Notes: generated from the letters alone by a model not told the origin. Counted from the stretch's first letter, positions 36,229-47,132 are shown. The stretch: 64,000 nt of DNA from Sinorhizobium americanum (GCF_001651855.1 NZ_LNQC01000043.1:62001-126000), one strand, 5' to 3'. A program made the numbers and translations.

Positions 36229-36876
36229 ATGCAAACCGAGCTCTTGAGGGAAGACCAATCCCGGTCTCCCGAACAAAGGCTGAGGCCTCAGCGGTCAAGG
36301 ACCGATTGCCCGATATTGTTATCGCCCCGGCTCGTTTTGCGCGCCCCCCACGAAGACGATATCGACGCCCTTGCCCATCTTGCCAACAACGCCAATATCG
36401 CCACCATGGTCTCGCGCATGCCGCACCCGTACACGACGGCGGATGCGGCCGATTTCGTGCGACGTGCCAAAGCCGGCACGATTGGTCCCGGCACGATTGG
36501 CAAGTGCGTCTACGCGATCACCAAAGCGGACAATGGCGCATTCCTCGGCTGCTGCGGGATCGAGCCGCATGCCGACGGCAAGACGGTCGAGCTCGGCTAC
36601 TGGCTGGGCGAGCCCTATTGGAACCAGGGCTATGCAACCGAGGCGACGCAGGCGCTGACCGACATGGCCTTCCGCACTCGCGACATCGACCAGATCGATG
36701 CGCGCTGCCGGGTCATGAACATGGCCTCGCGCCGGGTCATCCAGAAGTGCGGCTTCCAATTCCAGGGCTCCGGCATGGTCGACAGCCTGGCGCTTGGCGG
36801 CACCGTCGCCGTCGAATGGTACCGGCTCGACCGCAAGACCTGGGTTTCACTCAGGAGCTGGGGAGGCATGCGATGA
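36229..36876 (+). CDS. GNAT acetyltransferase (RimJ/RimL-like), first of a pair
   Basis: A 215-residue GNAT. The RimJ/L-type pattern is LLSPRLVLRAPHEDDIDALA at the start of the domain, ELGYWLGEPYWNQGYATEAT as the acetyl-CoA motif, and CRVMNMASRRVIQKCGFQFQ. I chose the ATG at 36229 (MQTELLREDQ), which has GGAGG upstream. The frame from 36181 runs through the terminator. It overlaps the next gene by ATGA, showing translational coupling. Substrate unknown; position after rpmA suggests a possible ribosomal or protein N-terminal target, which is inference. Confidence 0.88.
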   Translation: MQTELLREDQSRSPEQRLRPQRSRTDCPILLSPRLVLRAPHEDDIDALAHLANNANIATMVSRMPHPYTTADAADFVRRAKAGTIGPGTIGKCVYAITKADNGAFLGCCGIEPHADGKTVELGYWLGEPYWNQGYATEATQALTDMAFRTRDIDQIDARCRVMNMASRRVIQKCGFQFQGSGMVDSLALGGTVAVEWYRLDRKTWVSLRSWGGMR

Positions 36877-37457
36877 ACGCGCTCGTCAGCGAACGGTCGC
36901 GGGTGGTCACCCGCCCCGATCCCGGTCCCTGCCCGATCATCGAGACAAAGCGGCTGAGGCTCCGCCCGCATCGGCTGTCGGATGCGGCTTCGATCGCCCA
37001 GTCGCTCGCCGATTTCCAGGTGGCGCGCATGCTGGCTCGGGTGCCGGCGCCCTATCACCAGCAAGATGCGCTCGACTGGCTGAACCGCCAGACGGCGAGC
37101 GTCCTGCCCGACTGGACGCTTGCCGTCACCTCCGGCGACGACGTCCATATCGGCTGCGTCGGCATCGAGCTTAGGCACGGCGAATGGCACGTCGGCTATT
37201 GGCTGAACCGCTTCTATTGGGGCAAGGGGCTGGCGAGCGAGGCGGTGCATGGCGCCGTCGAACGCTTCTTCCGCCGCATGCCGGAGACGGTGCTGCATTC
37301 GGGGGTCTTCGCCGACAATCCGGCCTCGCTCAAGGTGCAGGAGAAACTCGGCTTCCGGGTCACCGGCTGCAGCCAAATCTATGCGCTCGCCCGCAATGCC
37401 ATGGTGGCGCATATCGAAACGCGCCTAACGGCCGAGGATCTGCGCCGGCCGGCCTGA
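36873..37457 (+). CDS. GNAT acetyltransferase (RimJ/RimL-like), second of a pair
   Basis: A 194-residue paralogue of the preceding gene. Domain start: PIIETKRLRLRPHRLSDAAS. Acetyl-CoA motif: HVGYWLNRFYWGKGLASEAV. End motif: VFADNPASLKVQEKLGFRVT. The ATG at 36873 overlaps the previous stop (ATGA) and is preceded by GGAGG. The tandem, coupled arrangement between rpmA and obgE is common in Rhizobiales, and the pair probably arose by duplication. Confidence 0.88.
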   Translation: MNALVSERSRVVTRPDPGPCPIIETKRLRLRPHRLSDAASIAQSLADFQVARMLARVPAPYHQQDALDWLNRQTASVLPDWTLAVTSGDDVHIGCVGIELRHGEWHVGYWLNRFYWGKGLASEAVHGAVERFFRRMPETVLHSGVFADNPASLKVQEKLGFRVTGCSQIYALARNAMVAHIETRLTAEDLRRPA

Positions 37458-37506
37458 CGAACCGACCCGCCGGAGCCTCAGCTTTGGCGGGTTCTTCATG
37501 CGATAG

Positions 37507-38637
<1,131 letters not shown>

Positions 38638-38638
38638 C

Positions 38639-39817
38639 ATGGCCGCGAACCGCAAACCGCTCGAAAGGCACCGCCGGATCGTCATCAAGATCGGCTCGGC
38701 GCTCCTCGTCGACCGCAAGACCGGGCTGAAGAAGAGCTGGCTCGACGCCATGTGCGCCGATATCGCGGCGCTGAAGGCCAAGGGCGTCGAGGTGCTGGTC
38801 GTCTCCTCGGGGGCGATCGCGCTCGGCCGCACCGTCTTGAACCTGCCGGGCGGCGCGTTGAAGCTCGAGGAAAGCCAGGCGGCCGCCGCCGTCGGCCAGA
38901 TCGCGCTCGCCCGCGCCTGGTCGGAAAGCCTTTCGACGGATCGGATCATTGCCGGCCAGATCCTGCTGACGCTCGGCGATACGGAGGAGCGGCGCCGCTA
39001 TCTGAATGCGCGCGCCACGATCAATCAGCTGCTGAAACTCGGCTCCGTGCCGATCATCAACGAGAACGACACGGTCGCCACCACCGAAATCCGCTATGGC
39101 GACAACGACCGGCTAGCCGCCCGCGTGGCGACGATGGTCGGCGCCGACCTGCTCGTGCTGTTGTCCGATATCGACGGGCTCTATACCGCCCCGCCGCATC
39201 TCGATCCTGAGGCTCGCTTCCTCGATACAATCGCCGAGATCACCCCGGAGATCGAGGCGATGGCCGGCGGTGCAGCTTCCGAGCTGTCGCGCGGCGGCAT
39301 GCGCACGAAGATCGATGCCGGCAAGATCGCCACGACGGCCGGCTGCGCTATGATCATCGCCTCTGGCAAGCCGGAGCATCCGCTGCAGGCGATCGAGGCG
39401 GGTGCCCGTTCCTCCTGGTTCGCGCCGTCCGGTTCGCCGGTGACCGCCCGCAAGACCTGGATCGCCGGGCAGCTCCTGCCTGCCGGTTCGATTGCGATCG
39501 ACGCCGGCGCGGAGGCGGCGCTGCGCTCCGGCAAGAGCCTGCTTCCGGCCGGTGTCCGCCAGGTGACCGGGACGTTCAGCCGCGGCGACACGATTGCGAT
39601 CCTCGGTGCCGGCCGCGAGATCGCCCGCGGGCTGGCCGGCTACGACGCCGATGAGGCGCGCCAGATCGCCGGCAAGAAATCGGCCGAGATCGCCGCGATC
39701 CTCGGCTATGCCGGCCGCACCGCCATGGTGCATCGCGACGATATGGTTATGACCGCCCCGGCCGCCGCGCGGACCGGGGAGGAGAAGAACGAGAAGAAAG
39801 GCAAGCTCCATGCTTGA
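38639..39817 (+). CDS. proB: Glutamate 5-kinase
   Basis: 392 residues. It phosphorylates glutamate as the first step of proline synthesis. The amino-acid-kinase domain begins [18 protein letters not shown] and has [13 protein letters not shown] and [20 protein letters not shown]. The C-terminal PUA domain starts around residue 287 ([20 protein letters not shown]). The ATG at 38639 follows the obgE stop by 1 bp. proA overlaps its 3' end by 8 bp. Confidence 0.97.
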   Translation: MAANRKPLERHRRIVIKIGSALLVDRKTGLKKSWLDAMCADIAALKAKGVEVLVVSSGAIALGRTVLNLPGGALKLEESQAAAAVGQIALARAWSESLSTDRIIAGQILLTLGDTEERRRYLNARATINQLLKLGSVPIINENDTVATTEIRYGDNDRLAARVATMVGADLLVLLSDIDGLYTAPPHLDPEARFLDTIAEITPEIEAMAGGAASELSRGGMRTKIDAGKIATTAGCAMIIASGKPEHPLQAIEAGARSSWFAPSGSPVTARKTWIAGQLLPAGSIAIDAGAEAALRSGKSLLPAGVRQVTGTFSRGDTIAILGAGREIARGLAGYDADEARQIAGKKSAEIAAILGYAGRTAMVHRDDMVMTAPAAARTGEEKNEKKGKLHA

Positions 39818-41093
39818 GGCGGTCGAGAACGGCTCAGACGTCAACGCGATCATGCTGGAGATCGGCCGTCGCGCCAAGGCGGCCGCCCGACCGCTCGCCA
39901 TAGCCAGCGCCGAGCGCAAGCATGCGGCGCTCGTCGGCATGGCCGAGGCGATCATCGCGAGGAGCGGCGACATCCTCGCGGCCAATGCGATCGATCTCGA
40001 AAACGCTGAAGAGAGCGGTGTCGCCAAGGCCTTCATCGACCGGCTGACGCTGACGGACGGCCGCATTCGCGACATGGCGGACGGCATCCGCGCGATCGCG
40101 GCTCTGAAGGATCCGGTCGGCGACCTCATCGCCGAATGGGACCGGCCGAACGGCCTGCATATCGAGCGGGTACGCACGCCGCTCGGCGTCATCGGGGTGA
40201 TCTATGAAAGCCGTCCGAACGTCACGGCGGATGCCGGCGCGCTCTGCCTCAAGGCCGGCAATGCAGTGATCCTGCGCGGCGGCTCAGACAGTTTCCATTC
40301 GTCGCGGGCGATCCATGCCTGCCTCGTCGAGGGACTGAAGGCTGCCGGCCTGCCGGAGGACGCGATCCAGATGGTGCCGGTCGCCGACCGCGCCGCCGTC
40401 GGCGCCATGCTTTCGGGACTGAACGGCGCAATCGACGTGATCGTGCCGCGCGGCGGCAAAAGCCTCGTCGCCCGCGTTCAGAACGAGGCCCGCGTGCCGG
40501 TCTTCGCCCATCTCGAAGGCCTCTGCCATATCTATGTCGATGCCTCCGCCGATCTCGAGATGGCGAAAAACATCGTCGTCAATGCCAAGATGCGCCGCAC
40601 CGGCATCTGCGGCGCCGCCGAGACGCTGCTGATCGACCGCAACGCCGCCGACCGGCTGGCGAAACCGTTGCTTCAAGGATTGTTCGACGCCGGCTGCGAG
40701 GTGCGCGTCTCCGAAGAGTTGCAAGGCCTGCTTCCCGGCTTGAAGGCGGCGTCCGACGAGGACTGGGCGACCGAATACCTCGACGCGATCATCTCGGCAA
40801 AACTCGTTGACGGCATTTCCGGTGCCATCGAGCACATCAACAGCTGGTCGTCGGCCCATACGGAGGCGGTGATTGCCGAGGATCCGGCCGTCGTCGAGCG
40901 CTTCTTCACCGAAATCGATTCGGCCATCCTGTTGCACAACGCCTCGACGCAATTTGCCGATGGCGGCGAGTTCGGCATGGGCGGCGAGATCGGCATCGCC
41001 ACGGGCAAGATGCATGCCCGCGGGCCGGTCGGCGTCGAACAGCTCACCTCGTTCAAATATCGCGTGCGCGGCACGGGACAGGTGCGGCCCTGA
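39810..41093 (+). CDS. proA: Gamma-glutamyl phosphate reductase
   Basis: 427 residues. It reduces gamma-glutamyl phosphate to glutamate semialdehyde. The catalytic cysteine is in [13 protein letters not shown] (Cys267 by my count), and [17 protein letters not shown] and [19 protein letters not shown] are family signatures. It overlaps proB, so the two are translationally coupled. nadD follows 15 bp later. Confidence 0.98.
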   Translation: MLEAVENGSDVNAIMLEIGRRAKAAARPLAIASAERKHAALVGMAEAIIARSGDILAANAIDLENAEESGVAKAFIDRLTLTDGRIRDMADGIRAIAALKDPVGDLIAEWDRPNGLHIERVRTPLGVIGVIYESRPNVTADAGALCLKAGNAVILRGGSDSFHSSRAIHACLVEGLKAAGLPEDAIQMVPVADRAAVGAMLSGLNGAIDVIVPRGGKSLVARVQNEARVPVFAHLEGLCHIYVDASADLEMAKNIVVNAKMRRTGICGAAETLLIDRNAADRLAKPLLQGLFDAGCEVRVSEELQGLLPGLKAASDEDWATEYLDAIISAKLVDGISGAIEHINSWSSAHTEAVIAEDPAVVERFFTEIDSAILLHNASTQFADGGEFGMGGEIGIATGKMHARGPVGVEQLTSFKYRVRGTGQVRP

Positions 41094-41107
41094 CGACAGC
41101 TGCGCAT

Positions 41108-41716
41108 GTGAAGCCGGAATATCTGCGCATGCCGCATGTCGAGAGCGGCATGGCCGTCGGCCTCTTCGGCGGGTCGTTCAACCCGCCCCATGACGGCCAT
41201 GTGCTCGTTGCTGAGACGGCGTTGCGCAAGCTCGGGCTCGACCAGCTCTGGTGGATGGTGACGCCCGGCAATCCGCTGAAGGACCGCAACAATCTCGCGC
41301 CGCTCGCCGAGCGGATCGCGATGAGCGAGAAGATCGCCGGCAATCCGCGCATAAAGGTCACCGCCTTCGAACAGGCCCTCGGCCAGAGCTATACGGCGCG
41401 CACCCTGGGCTTCGTCCGGGCACGCAATCGCGGCGTCCGCTTCGTCTGGGTAATGGGGGCCGACAATCTCCGGAGCTTTCATCGCTGGCAGGACTGGCGC
41501 CGGATCGTCGGCACCTTCCCGATCGCGGTGATCGACAGGCCCGGCTCGACTCTCGCCTATCTGTCGTCGCGCATGGCCAGGACCTTCAGCCGGGCGCGAA
41601 TCGACGAGGACGACGCGCCGACGCTCGCATCTCGGCGGGCGCCGGCCTGGACTTTCATCCACGGACCCCGCTCCTCCTTGAGCTCGACGGCGCTCCGTTC
41701 CGCCAATTCCGGGTGA
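41108..41716 (+). CDS. nadD: Nicotinate-nucleotide adenylyltransferase
   Basis: About 202 residues, the NAD-synthesis enzyme that adenylates nicotinate mononucleotide. The nucleotidyltransferase motif is GLFGGSFNPPHDGH. The second motif at the C-terminus reads SSLSSTALRSANSG, in place of the usual SS-x-IR. The start at 41108 is GTG. Other starts are possible just before the conserved core (for example the ATG at residue 15, MAVGLFGGSF). It is in the usual proBA-nadD-rsfS-rlmH order. Confidence 0.95.
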   Translation: MKPEYLRMPHVESGMAVGLFGGSFNPPHDGHVLVAETALRKLGLDQLWWMVTPGNPLKDRNNLAPLAERIAMSEKIAGNPRIKVTAFEQALGQSYTARTLGFVRARNRGVRFVWVMGADNLRSFHRWQDWRRIVGTFPIAVIDRPGSTLAYLSSRMARTFSRARIDEDDAPTLASRRAPAWTFIHGPRSSLSSTALRSANSG

Positions 41717-41757
41717 ATTCCCGTCATTTATTTCTCGCGTCTTGAAACCGCACCGGT

Positions 41758-42252
41758 TTGGTGCCTACATTTGAAGCACGGTTCGACCTCGATAACGAAC
41801 CGGAAGTGCTTGTTCTGTTCATTTGGAAAGGAAAGACCCTGACAACAGCACACGCCAAGGGATATGCGGTCTCCGCAGTCCCGCGCAGCACGGAACTGAG
41901 CGACGAAGCCGCTGTCCGTGCGCTTAAGCTGGTCCTCGAAAGCCTAGAGGACTCGAAGGCAGAAGATATCATCACCATCAGCATTGCCGGAAAGTCGGCG
42001 TTGGGAGACTTCATGGTCGTCGTCTCCGGGCGTTCGAACAGGCATGTGATGGCCATTGCCGACCACCTGGTGACGGACCTGAAGGACGAGGGCCTTGGCA
42101 ATCCCCGCGTCGAAGGCCTTGAGGGTGGCGACTGGGTGCTGATCGACACCGGCGATGTGATCGTTCACATCTTCCGGCCCGAGATCCGGGAGTTCTACAA
42201 CATCGAAAAGATGTGGGCCGCCCCGGAGATCGAGGACAGCACCCTGCACTGA
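41758..42252 (+). CDS. rsfS: Ribosomal silencing factor RsfS (Iojap family)
   Basis: The conserved Iojap domain runs from about ALKLVLESLEDSKAEDIITI through GKSALGDFMVVVSGRSNRHV to GDVIVHIFRPEIREFYNIEK. It blocks 30S/50S joining by binding L14. The frame is open from GTG 41758 (164 residues). The first 27 residues are not typical. A CTG at 41839, preceded by AAAGGAAAGACC at ideal spacing, would give a protein starting TTAHAKGYAV of 137 residues. I report the long frame as the outer limit. Confidence 0.9.
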   Translation: MVPTFEARFDLDNEPEVLVLFIWKGKTLTTAHAKGYAVSAVPRSTELSDEAAVRALKLVLESLEDSKAEDIITISIAGKSALGDFMVVVSGRSNRHVMAIADHLVTDLKDEGLGNPRVEGLEGGDWVLIDTGDVIVHIFRPEIREFYNIEKMWAAPEIEDSTLH

Positions 42253-42413
42253 GACGCGCCGCCCGTTCCTGACCTCTAGCCTCAGGACGGAGCGACGACC
42301 GGTGCCGATTTGAGATGTGGCTGTCATCGCCCGATTGGGAGGATGCCGGCAGAAGGGTTTTTGCTGATCGAAAAACCTCTTCGATCGGATGCCGGTGGGG
42401 GTGGAACGGGTCA

Positions 42414-42896
42414 ATGCGCATCGGACTTTTCGCAGTCGGCCGCCTGAAGGCGGGGCCGGAAAAGGACCTCGCGGCCCGTTATCTCGATCGCTTTGCCAAG
42501 GCGGGGCCGGCCCTCGGCCTGGAACTGGCGCGCGTCGTCGAGGTCAACGAGAGCCGTGCTGCCAATGCGGAGACGCGCAAGCGCGAGGAAGCGGCCCAGC
42601 TCGAAAAGGCGCTTGCCGAGGGCAGCCTGCTGCTCTTGCTCGACGAACGCGGCAAGGCGCTCGATTCAGAGAGTTTCGCGGCGCTGCTGGGCACGTTTCG
42701 CGACAACGGCAAGCGCGATCTGATGATCGCCATCGGCGGTGCCGACGGGCTCGATCCGGCGCTGCATGCCCGGGCAGATTCCATTCTCTGCCTCGGTAAG
42801 ATGACCTGGCCGCACCAACTCGTGCGCATCCTGATTGCCGAACAGCTCTATCGGGCCGTGACTATCCTCGCCGGCCATCCGTATCACCGAATCTGA
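42414..42896 (+). CDS. rlmH: 23S rRNA (pseudouridine1915-N3)-methyltransferase
   Basis: A 160-residue SPOUT methyltransferase, exact family length. It starts MRIGLFAVGRLKAGPEKDL. The SAM-knot motifs are LLLLDERGKALDSESFA, MIAIGGADGLDP and MTWPHQLVRILIAEQLYRA. The ATG at 42414 is chosen; the frame from 42315 is a chance extension. The 161-bp gap after rsfS holds no gene that I can see. Confidence 0.97.
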   Translation: MRIGLFAVGRLKAGPEKDLAARYLDRFAKAGPALGLELARVVEVNESRAANAETRKREEAAQLEKALAEGSLLLLLDERGKALDSESFAALLGTFRDNGKRDLMIAIGGADGLDPALHARADSILCLGKMTWPHQLVRILIAEQLYRAVTILAGHPYHRI

Positions 42897-42991
42897 GTCT
42901 CACTCGACGGCGATAACAAGAATATGTGTTGGTGGCATCGGGCAAATCGGATTAGGGTTTCCTGATTTATTTGCTTACCCCAAGAGACAGG

Positions 42992-44422
42992 ATGACGCGC
43001 GCCAGGAACAGTGCCGACGTGGCCCGGATGAAATTTGCCGTCGGGCAGATCGGCCGGCGCGCGGCGATCGCCGCCGTTCTCCTGTCGACCGTCGCGCCGG
43101 CGGTGGCGCAGGATCCCGGCGCCGCCGCTCCAGGCCCGGCCGCTGCCGAGCAGGGACCGCCGGATCCCGCCGCCGACCTGACCCTGAGGCGCGACAGCAC
43201 GCGCAGCGAACTCGAGGCGCTGTCGAAGACGATCGGCCTTTCGCGCGACCGCGCCGCGGCTCTCGAGCAGACGATTGCCGAGATCGACAAGAGCAACGCC
43301 GCGTTGCGCTCTGCGATCGTCGATTCGGCGGCGAAGCGCCAGGACCTCGAACGGCAGATTGCCGAGGGCGAGAAGAAGCTGAATGAGCTGCGCGCCAAGG
43401 AGGACGTGGTCAAGCGCTCGCTCGGGGCCCGGCGCGGCGTGCTCGCCGAAGTGCTTGCCGCCCTGCAGCGCATGGGCCGCAACCCGCCGCCGGCGATCCT
43501 GGTGACGCCGGAAGATGCGCTTGGCTCCGTTCGCAGCGCCATCCTGCTCGGCGCCGTCGTTCCTGAAATACGCGAACAGACCGACAGCCTCGTCGCCGAT
43601 CTCAAGGCGCTTTCCGACGTCCGCGCCGGCATAGCGAGGCAGCGCGACGATCTGACGGCGGCAATGACCGCCAATCTCGAGGAAGAACGGCGGATGTCGA
43701 TGCTCGTCGCCGAGAAGGAAAAGCTGCGGCAGCAGAACGCAACGGAACTCGCCTCCGAGCAGCGCAAGGCCGAGGAACTGGCCCTGCAGTCGACCAATCT
43801 CGAGGGGCTGATCTCCTCGATCGAAAACGAGATTTCCTCGGTGCGCGAGGCGGCCGCCGCGGCGCGCGCGCAGGAGGAGGAACGGCTGCGGATGAACGAG
43901 GCCGAGCGCCAGGCGGCGCGGGAACTCGCCAAGAGCGCGGTGCCCGACAAAAACCGCATTGCGCCCGCATATGTGTTTTCGGAATTGCAACAGAGGCTCA
44001 GCTATCCGGCCGCAGGTTCGATCCTGCGGCAGTTCGGCGACGCGGACGGCACCGGGCACTCGCTGCAGGGGATCATGCTGGAAACCAATGCAGGCGCGCT
44101 GGTGACCACGCCGGCGGACGGGTGGGTTGTCTATGCCGGCAGCTTCCGCAGCTACGGGCAGATGATCATTCTTAATCCCGGCGACGGCTACCATATCGTG
44201 CTTGCCGGGATGGAGAGTGTGAGCGTCCGCCCGGGGCAATTCGTCGTGGCAGGCGAACCGGTGGCGACGATGGGTGCAAAAAGAGTGGCGAGTGCGGCGG
44301 CCTTGACGCTGGAAACCGACAGGCCAACAATTTACATTGAATTCCGAAAAGACGGAAAGCCGGTTGATTCCCGACCGTGGTGGACCGCAGCAGAAGTTGG
44401 AAAGGCGCGAAATGATACGTAG
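42992..44422 (+). CDS. EnvC-like murein hydrolase activator (degenerate LytM/M23 domain)
   Basis: About 476 residues with a signal peptide (RRAAIAAVLLSTVAPAVAQD). A long coiled coil covers about residues 55-320. The C-terminal LytM-type domain begins around KSAVPDKNRIAPAYVFSELQ. The zinc-ligand motifs of active M23 peptidases are not complete: GTGHSLQGIMLETNAG lacks the HxxxD and YHIVLAG replaces HxH. It is therefore more likely an amidase activator, like EnvC, than an enzyme. ATG 42992 has an AGAGACAGG site. TTG 42971 and ATG 43028 are alternatives. It overlaps ctpA by 11 bp. Confidence 0.85.
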   Translation: MTRARNSADVARMKFAVGQIGRRAAIAAVLLSTVAPAVAQDPGAAAPGPAAAEQGPPDPAADLTLRRDSTRSELEALSKTIGLSRDRAAALEQTIAEIDKSNAALRSAIVDSAAKRQDLERQIAEGEKKLNELRAKEDVVKRSLGARRGVLAEVLAALQRMGRNPPPAILVTPEDALGSVRSAILLGAVVPEIREQTDSLVADLKALSDVRAGIARQRDDLTAAMTANLEEERRMSMLVAEKEKLRQQNATELASEQRKAEELALQSTNLEGLISSIENEISSVREAAAAARAQEEERLRMNEAERQAARELAKSAVPDKNRIAPAYVFSELQQRLSYPAAGSILRQFGDADGTGHSLQGIMLETNAGALVTTPADGWVVYAGSFRSYGQMIILNPGDGYHIVLAGMESVSVRPGQFVVAGEPVATMGAKRVASAAALTLETDRPTIYIEFRKDGKPVDSRPWWTAAEVGKARNDT

Positions 44423-45734
44423 AGCTTCACTTGTTCTGGTCGGGGCGCTGATGGGGGCGACGGCGATGGGCGTCGTCTATTCGGCAACGATCCCGGCCGT
44501 GGCGGCCAATTCGTCCACATATCGCGAGCTGGCGATTTTCGGCGATGTGTTCGAGCGCGTGCGCGCGCAATATGTGACGCCGCCGCAGGACGACAAGCTC
44601 ATCGAGAATGCCATCAACGGCATGCTCTCCTCGCTCGACCCGCATTCGAGCTACATGAACTCGGCCGATGCCGAGGATATGCGCACGCAGACGCGTGGCG
44701 AGTTCGGCGGCCTCGGCATCGAGGTGACGATGGAAGAGGATCTCGTCAAGGTGACGAGCCCGATCGACGACACCCCTGCCGCTCGCGCCGGCGTGCTTGC
44801 CGGCGATCTGATTTCGAAGATCGACGGGCAGGACGTTCGCGGCCTGAAGCTCGAGGAAGCGGTCGACAAGATGCGCGGCGCCGTCGGCACGCCGATCAAG
44901 CTCACCATCCTGCGCAAGGGTGCGGAGAAGCCAATCGAAGTGACGATCGTCCGCGACGTGATCGCCGTGCGTGCGGTCAAGTACCGCGTCGAGGGCGATG
45001 TCGGCTATCTCCGGGTGATCTCCTTTACCGAAAAGACCTTCGACGACCTGAAGAAGGGCATCGAGAAGGTCAAGGCGGATGTCCCGGCCGACAAGCTCAA
45101 GGGTTATGTGCTCGACCTGCGCCTCAATCCGGGTGGCCTGCTCGACCAGGCGATCAATGTTTCCGACGCTTTCATGGAGCGCGGCGAGGTCGTCTCGACC
45201 CGCGGCCGCAACCCCGATGAGACGCGCCGCTTCAATGCGACGCCGGGCGACCTGACCGATGGCAAGCCCGTCATCGTCCTTGTCAACGGCGGCTCGGCTT
45301 CGGCATCGGAGATTGTTGCCGGTGCGCTCCAGGATATGAAGCGCGCCACCGTGCTCGGCACGCGTTCCTTCGGCAAGGGTTCGGTTCAGACGATCATTCC
45401 GCTCGGTGATGCGGGCGCACTGCGTCTGACGACGGCGCTTTATTACACGCCGTCCGGCAAGTCGATCCAGGGCACCGGCATCACCCCGGACATCAAGGTC
45501 GAACAGCCGCTGCCGCCGGAACTCCTCGGCAAGGTCGAGGCCCAGGGCGAGTCCGATCTGCGCGGCCACATCAAGGGCCAGAACGAGGACGACGAGGGCT
45601 CCGGTTCGGTCGCCTATGTGCCGCCGGAGGCCAAGGACGACATTCAGCTGAACTACGCGCTCGACCTCCTGCGCGGCAAGAAGACGGATCCGTCCTTCCC
45701 GGCCAATCCCGAACAGGCCGAGCTCAAGAAGTAA
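44412..45734 (+). CDS. ctpA: Carboxyl-terminal processing protease (S41)
   Basis: A 440-residue periplasmic serine protease. The N-terminal signal/anchor is LVLVGALMGATAMGVVYSAT. The PDZ domain (about 95-175) contains FGGLGIEVTMEEDLVKVTSP. The catalytic Ser297 lies in NGGSASASEI and the Lys322 partner in FGKGSVQT, the S41 dyad. The ATG at 44412 (MIRRASLVLVG) lies inside the envC-like gene and is preceded by GGAAAGG. It is translationally coupled with the envelope-maintenance gene upstream. The frame from 44337 is rejected. Confidence 0.96.
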   Translation: MIRRASLVLVGALMGATAMGVVYSATIPAVAANSSTYRELAIFGDVFERVRAQYVTPPQDDKLIENAINGMLSSLDPHSSYMNSADAEDMRTQTRGEFGGLGIEVTMEEDLVKVTSPIDDTPAARAGVLAGDLISKIDGQDVRGLKLEEAVDKMRGAVGTPIKLTILRKGAEKPIEVTIVRDVIAVRAVKYRVEGDVGYLRVISFTEKTFDDLKKGIEKVKADVPADKLKGYVLDLRLNPGGLLDQAINVSDAFMERGEVVSTRGRNPDETRRFNATPGDLTDGKPVIVLVNGGSASASEIVAGALQDMKRATVLGTRSFGKGSVQTIIPLGDAGALRLTTALYYTPSGKSIQGTGITPDIKVEQPLPPELLGKVEAQGESDLRGHIKGQNEDDEGSGSVAYVPPEAKDDIQLNYALDLLRGKKTDPSFPANPEQAELKK

Positions 45735-45759
45735 GGCGGACGGCGAAGCGAATGAGACA

Positions 45760-45794
45760 AAAGGCGCCGGGCTGTTCAACCCGGCGCCTTTATA
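45760..45794 (+). terminator. Hairpin terminator after ctpA
   Basis: AAAGGCGCCGGG (45760-45771) and CCCGGCGCCTTT (45780-45791) form a 12-bp stem with loop ctgttcaa, followed by a weak T-rich run (TATATT). It lies 26 bp past the ctpA stop. Confidence 0.8.
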
Positions 45795-45882
45795 TTATGC
45801 ATCGGCAGTGTAGCCGACTGCCGATGATTCTTCGCGAGCGGGCGCATCCCTCACCGGCAACTTCCAAAGGTCGAGGCTCCGT

Positions 45883-47079
45883 TTGGGAACTGATCTCAAT
45901 ACCCCCCTTGGCCAAGGCCCGAAGAAGCGGCCTCAGCGCAAGCGTGACCCGCACCGGCTGTCCGGCTATGCATTCCTCGGTATCTTCACGCTTGCCGTCG
46001 CCGGGCTTTCCGCGTGGGCCGCCCTGAGGCCCGATCCCTTGCTCCGCACATCGGACCCGGGCGCGAGCTCTGAAACGAGCCAGTCGGCCGCCGAGCATGC
46101 CGCATCCGCGAAGGCAGCAGCCGGCTCCCTTCGCCCGAGCGCCGCTCATTCCGGCGCCCATGTCGAGGAGATCCTCACCGACGACGGCGCGACGGTCACG
46201 AAATTCACGCCGAGGCCGCGCGGCGGCGAGGGCCCGGCGCTGATCAGTGCCGGGGCGATGCGCGGTCAGGACCCCCGCATGGCGGCGCTCCCGAACGAGG
46301 ACCTCATCGAAGCCACGCCTGAGGGCCGGTTGCCGATCATCGGCCCGGACGGCTTGCGGCCCATGGATCAATATGCCCGGCCCTGGTCCGGCGCCCGCGG
46401 CACCCGCATCGGGCTCGTCGTCGGCGGCCTCGGCCTCAGCCAGACGGGGACCCAGCGGGCGATCCGCGATCTGCCGCCGGACGTGACGCTCGCCTTCGCC
46501 GCGGCCGGCAACAGCCTGCAGCGCTGGATGCAGGATGCGCGTCGCGACGGCCACGAGATCCTCCTGCAGATCCCGATGGAACCCTTCGACTATCCGGACA
46601 ACGACCCCGGACCGCATGCGCTTCTCGTCTCCCGCGGCGCCACGAAGAATCTCGCCGAGCTGCACCGCAGCATGGGCCAGATCACCAATTATACAGGCAT
46701 CATGAACTATCTCGGCGGCCGCTTTCTCTCCGATGCGGATGCGCTCGAGCCGGTGATGCGCGACCTCGGCAAACGCGGCCTGTTGTTCCTCGACGACGGC
46801 ACCTCGGCGCAATCGCTTTCCGGAACGCTCTCCGGCGCCCTCGGCGCGCCGCATGGCTTTGCCGATCTGGTTCTCGACAGCGAACTCAGCCGCAATGCGA
46901 TCCTGCGCAAGCTCGACGAACTCGAACGTGTCGCGCGGCGCAACGGCACGGCGATCGGCGTCGCCTCCGCCTTCGACGAGAGCGTGGCGACGATCGCCGA
47001 CTGGATGGAAGAGGCAGGCGGCCGCGGCATCGAATTCGTCGGCATTTCGGCGCTCGTCAACGATCCGCAACAAAACTGA
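45883..47079 (+). CDS. Divergent polysaccharide deacetylase (YibQ family)
   Basis: About 398 residues. A membrane anchor is at residues 30-46 (LGIFTLAVAGLSAWAAL). A variable linker follows. The deacetylase-like domain starts RIGLVVGGLGLSQTGTQRAI and includes HEILLQIPMEPFDYPDNDPG and MGQITNYTGIMNYLGGRFLS. This matches the divergent polysaccharide deacetylase family (PF04748 from memory), whose substrate is unknown. The start is TTG 45883 with GAGG 7 nt upstream. The order ctpA-yibQ-rppH is usual in Rhizobiales. Confidence 0.88.
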   Translation: MGTDLNTPLGQGPKKRPQRKRDPHRLSGYAFLGIFTLAVAGLSAWAALRPDPLLRTSDPGASSETSQSAAEHAASAKAAAGSLRPSAAHSGAHVEEILTDDGATVTKFTPRPRGGEGPALISAGAMRGQDPRMAALPNEDLIEATPEGRLPIIGPDGLRPMDQYARPWSGARGTRIGLVVGGLGLSQTGTQRAIRDLPPDVTLAFAAAGNSLQRWMQDARRDGHEILLQIPMEPFDYPDNDPGPHALLVSRGATKNLAELHRSMGQITNYTGIMNYLGGRFLSDADALEPVMRDLGKRGLLFLDDGTSAQSLSGTLSGALGAPHGFADLVLDSELSRNAILRKLDELERVARRNGTAIGVASAFDESVATIADWMEEAGGRGIEFVGISALVNDPQQN

Positions 47080-47132
47080 CCTAAGCAGGCAATCGGCTGA
47101 ATGCCTGACAGCACATGCAAGGGAATGGCGAC

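Noticed and set aside
42253-42413. Inverted GATCGAA..TTCGATC between rsfS and rlmH
   Set aside because: A 7-bp dyad with a 7-nt spacer in a short gap; no T-run and no known operator match, so not listed as a feature.
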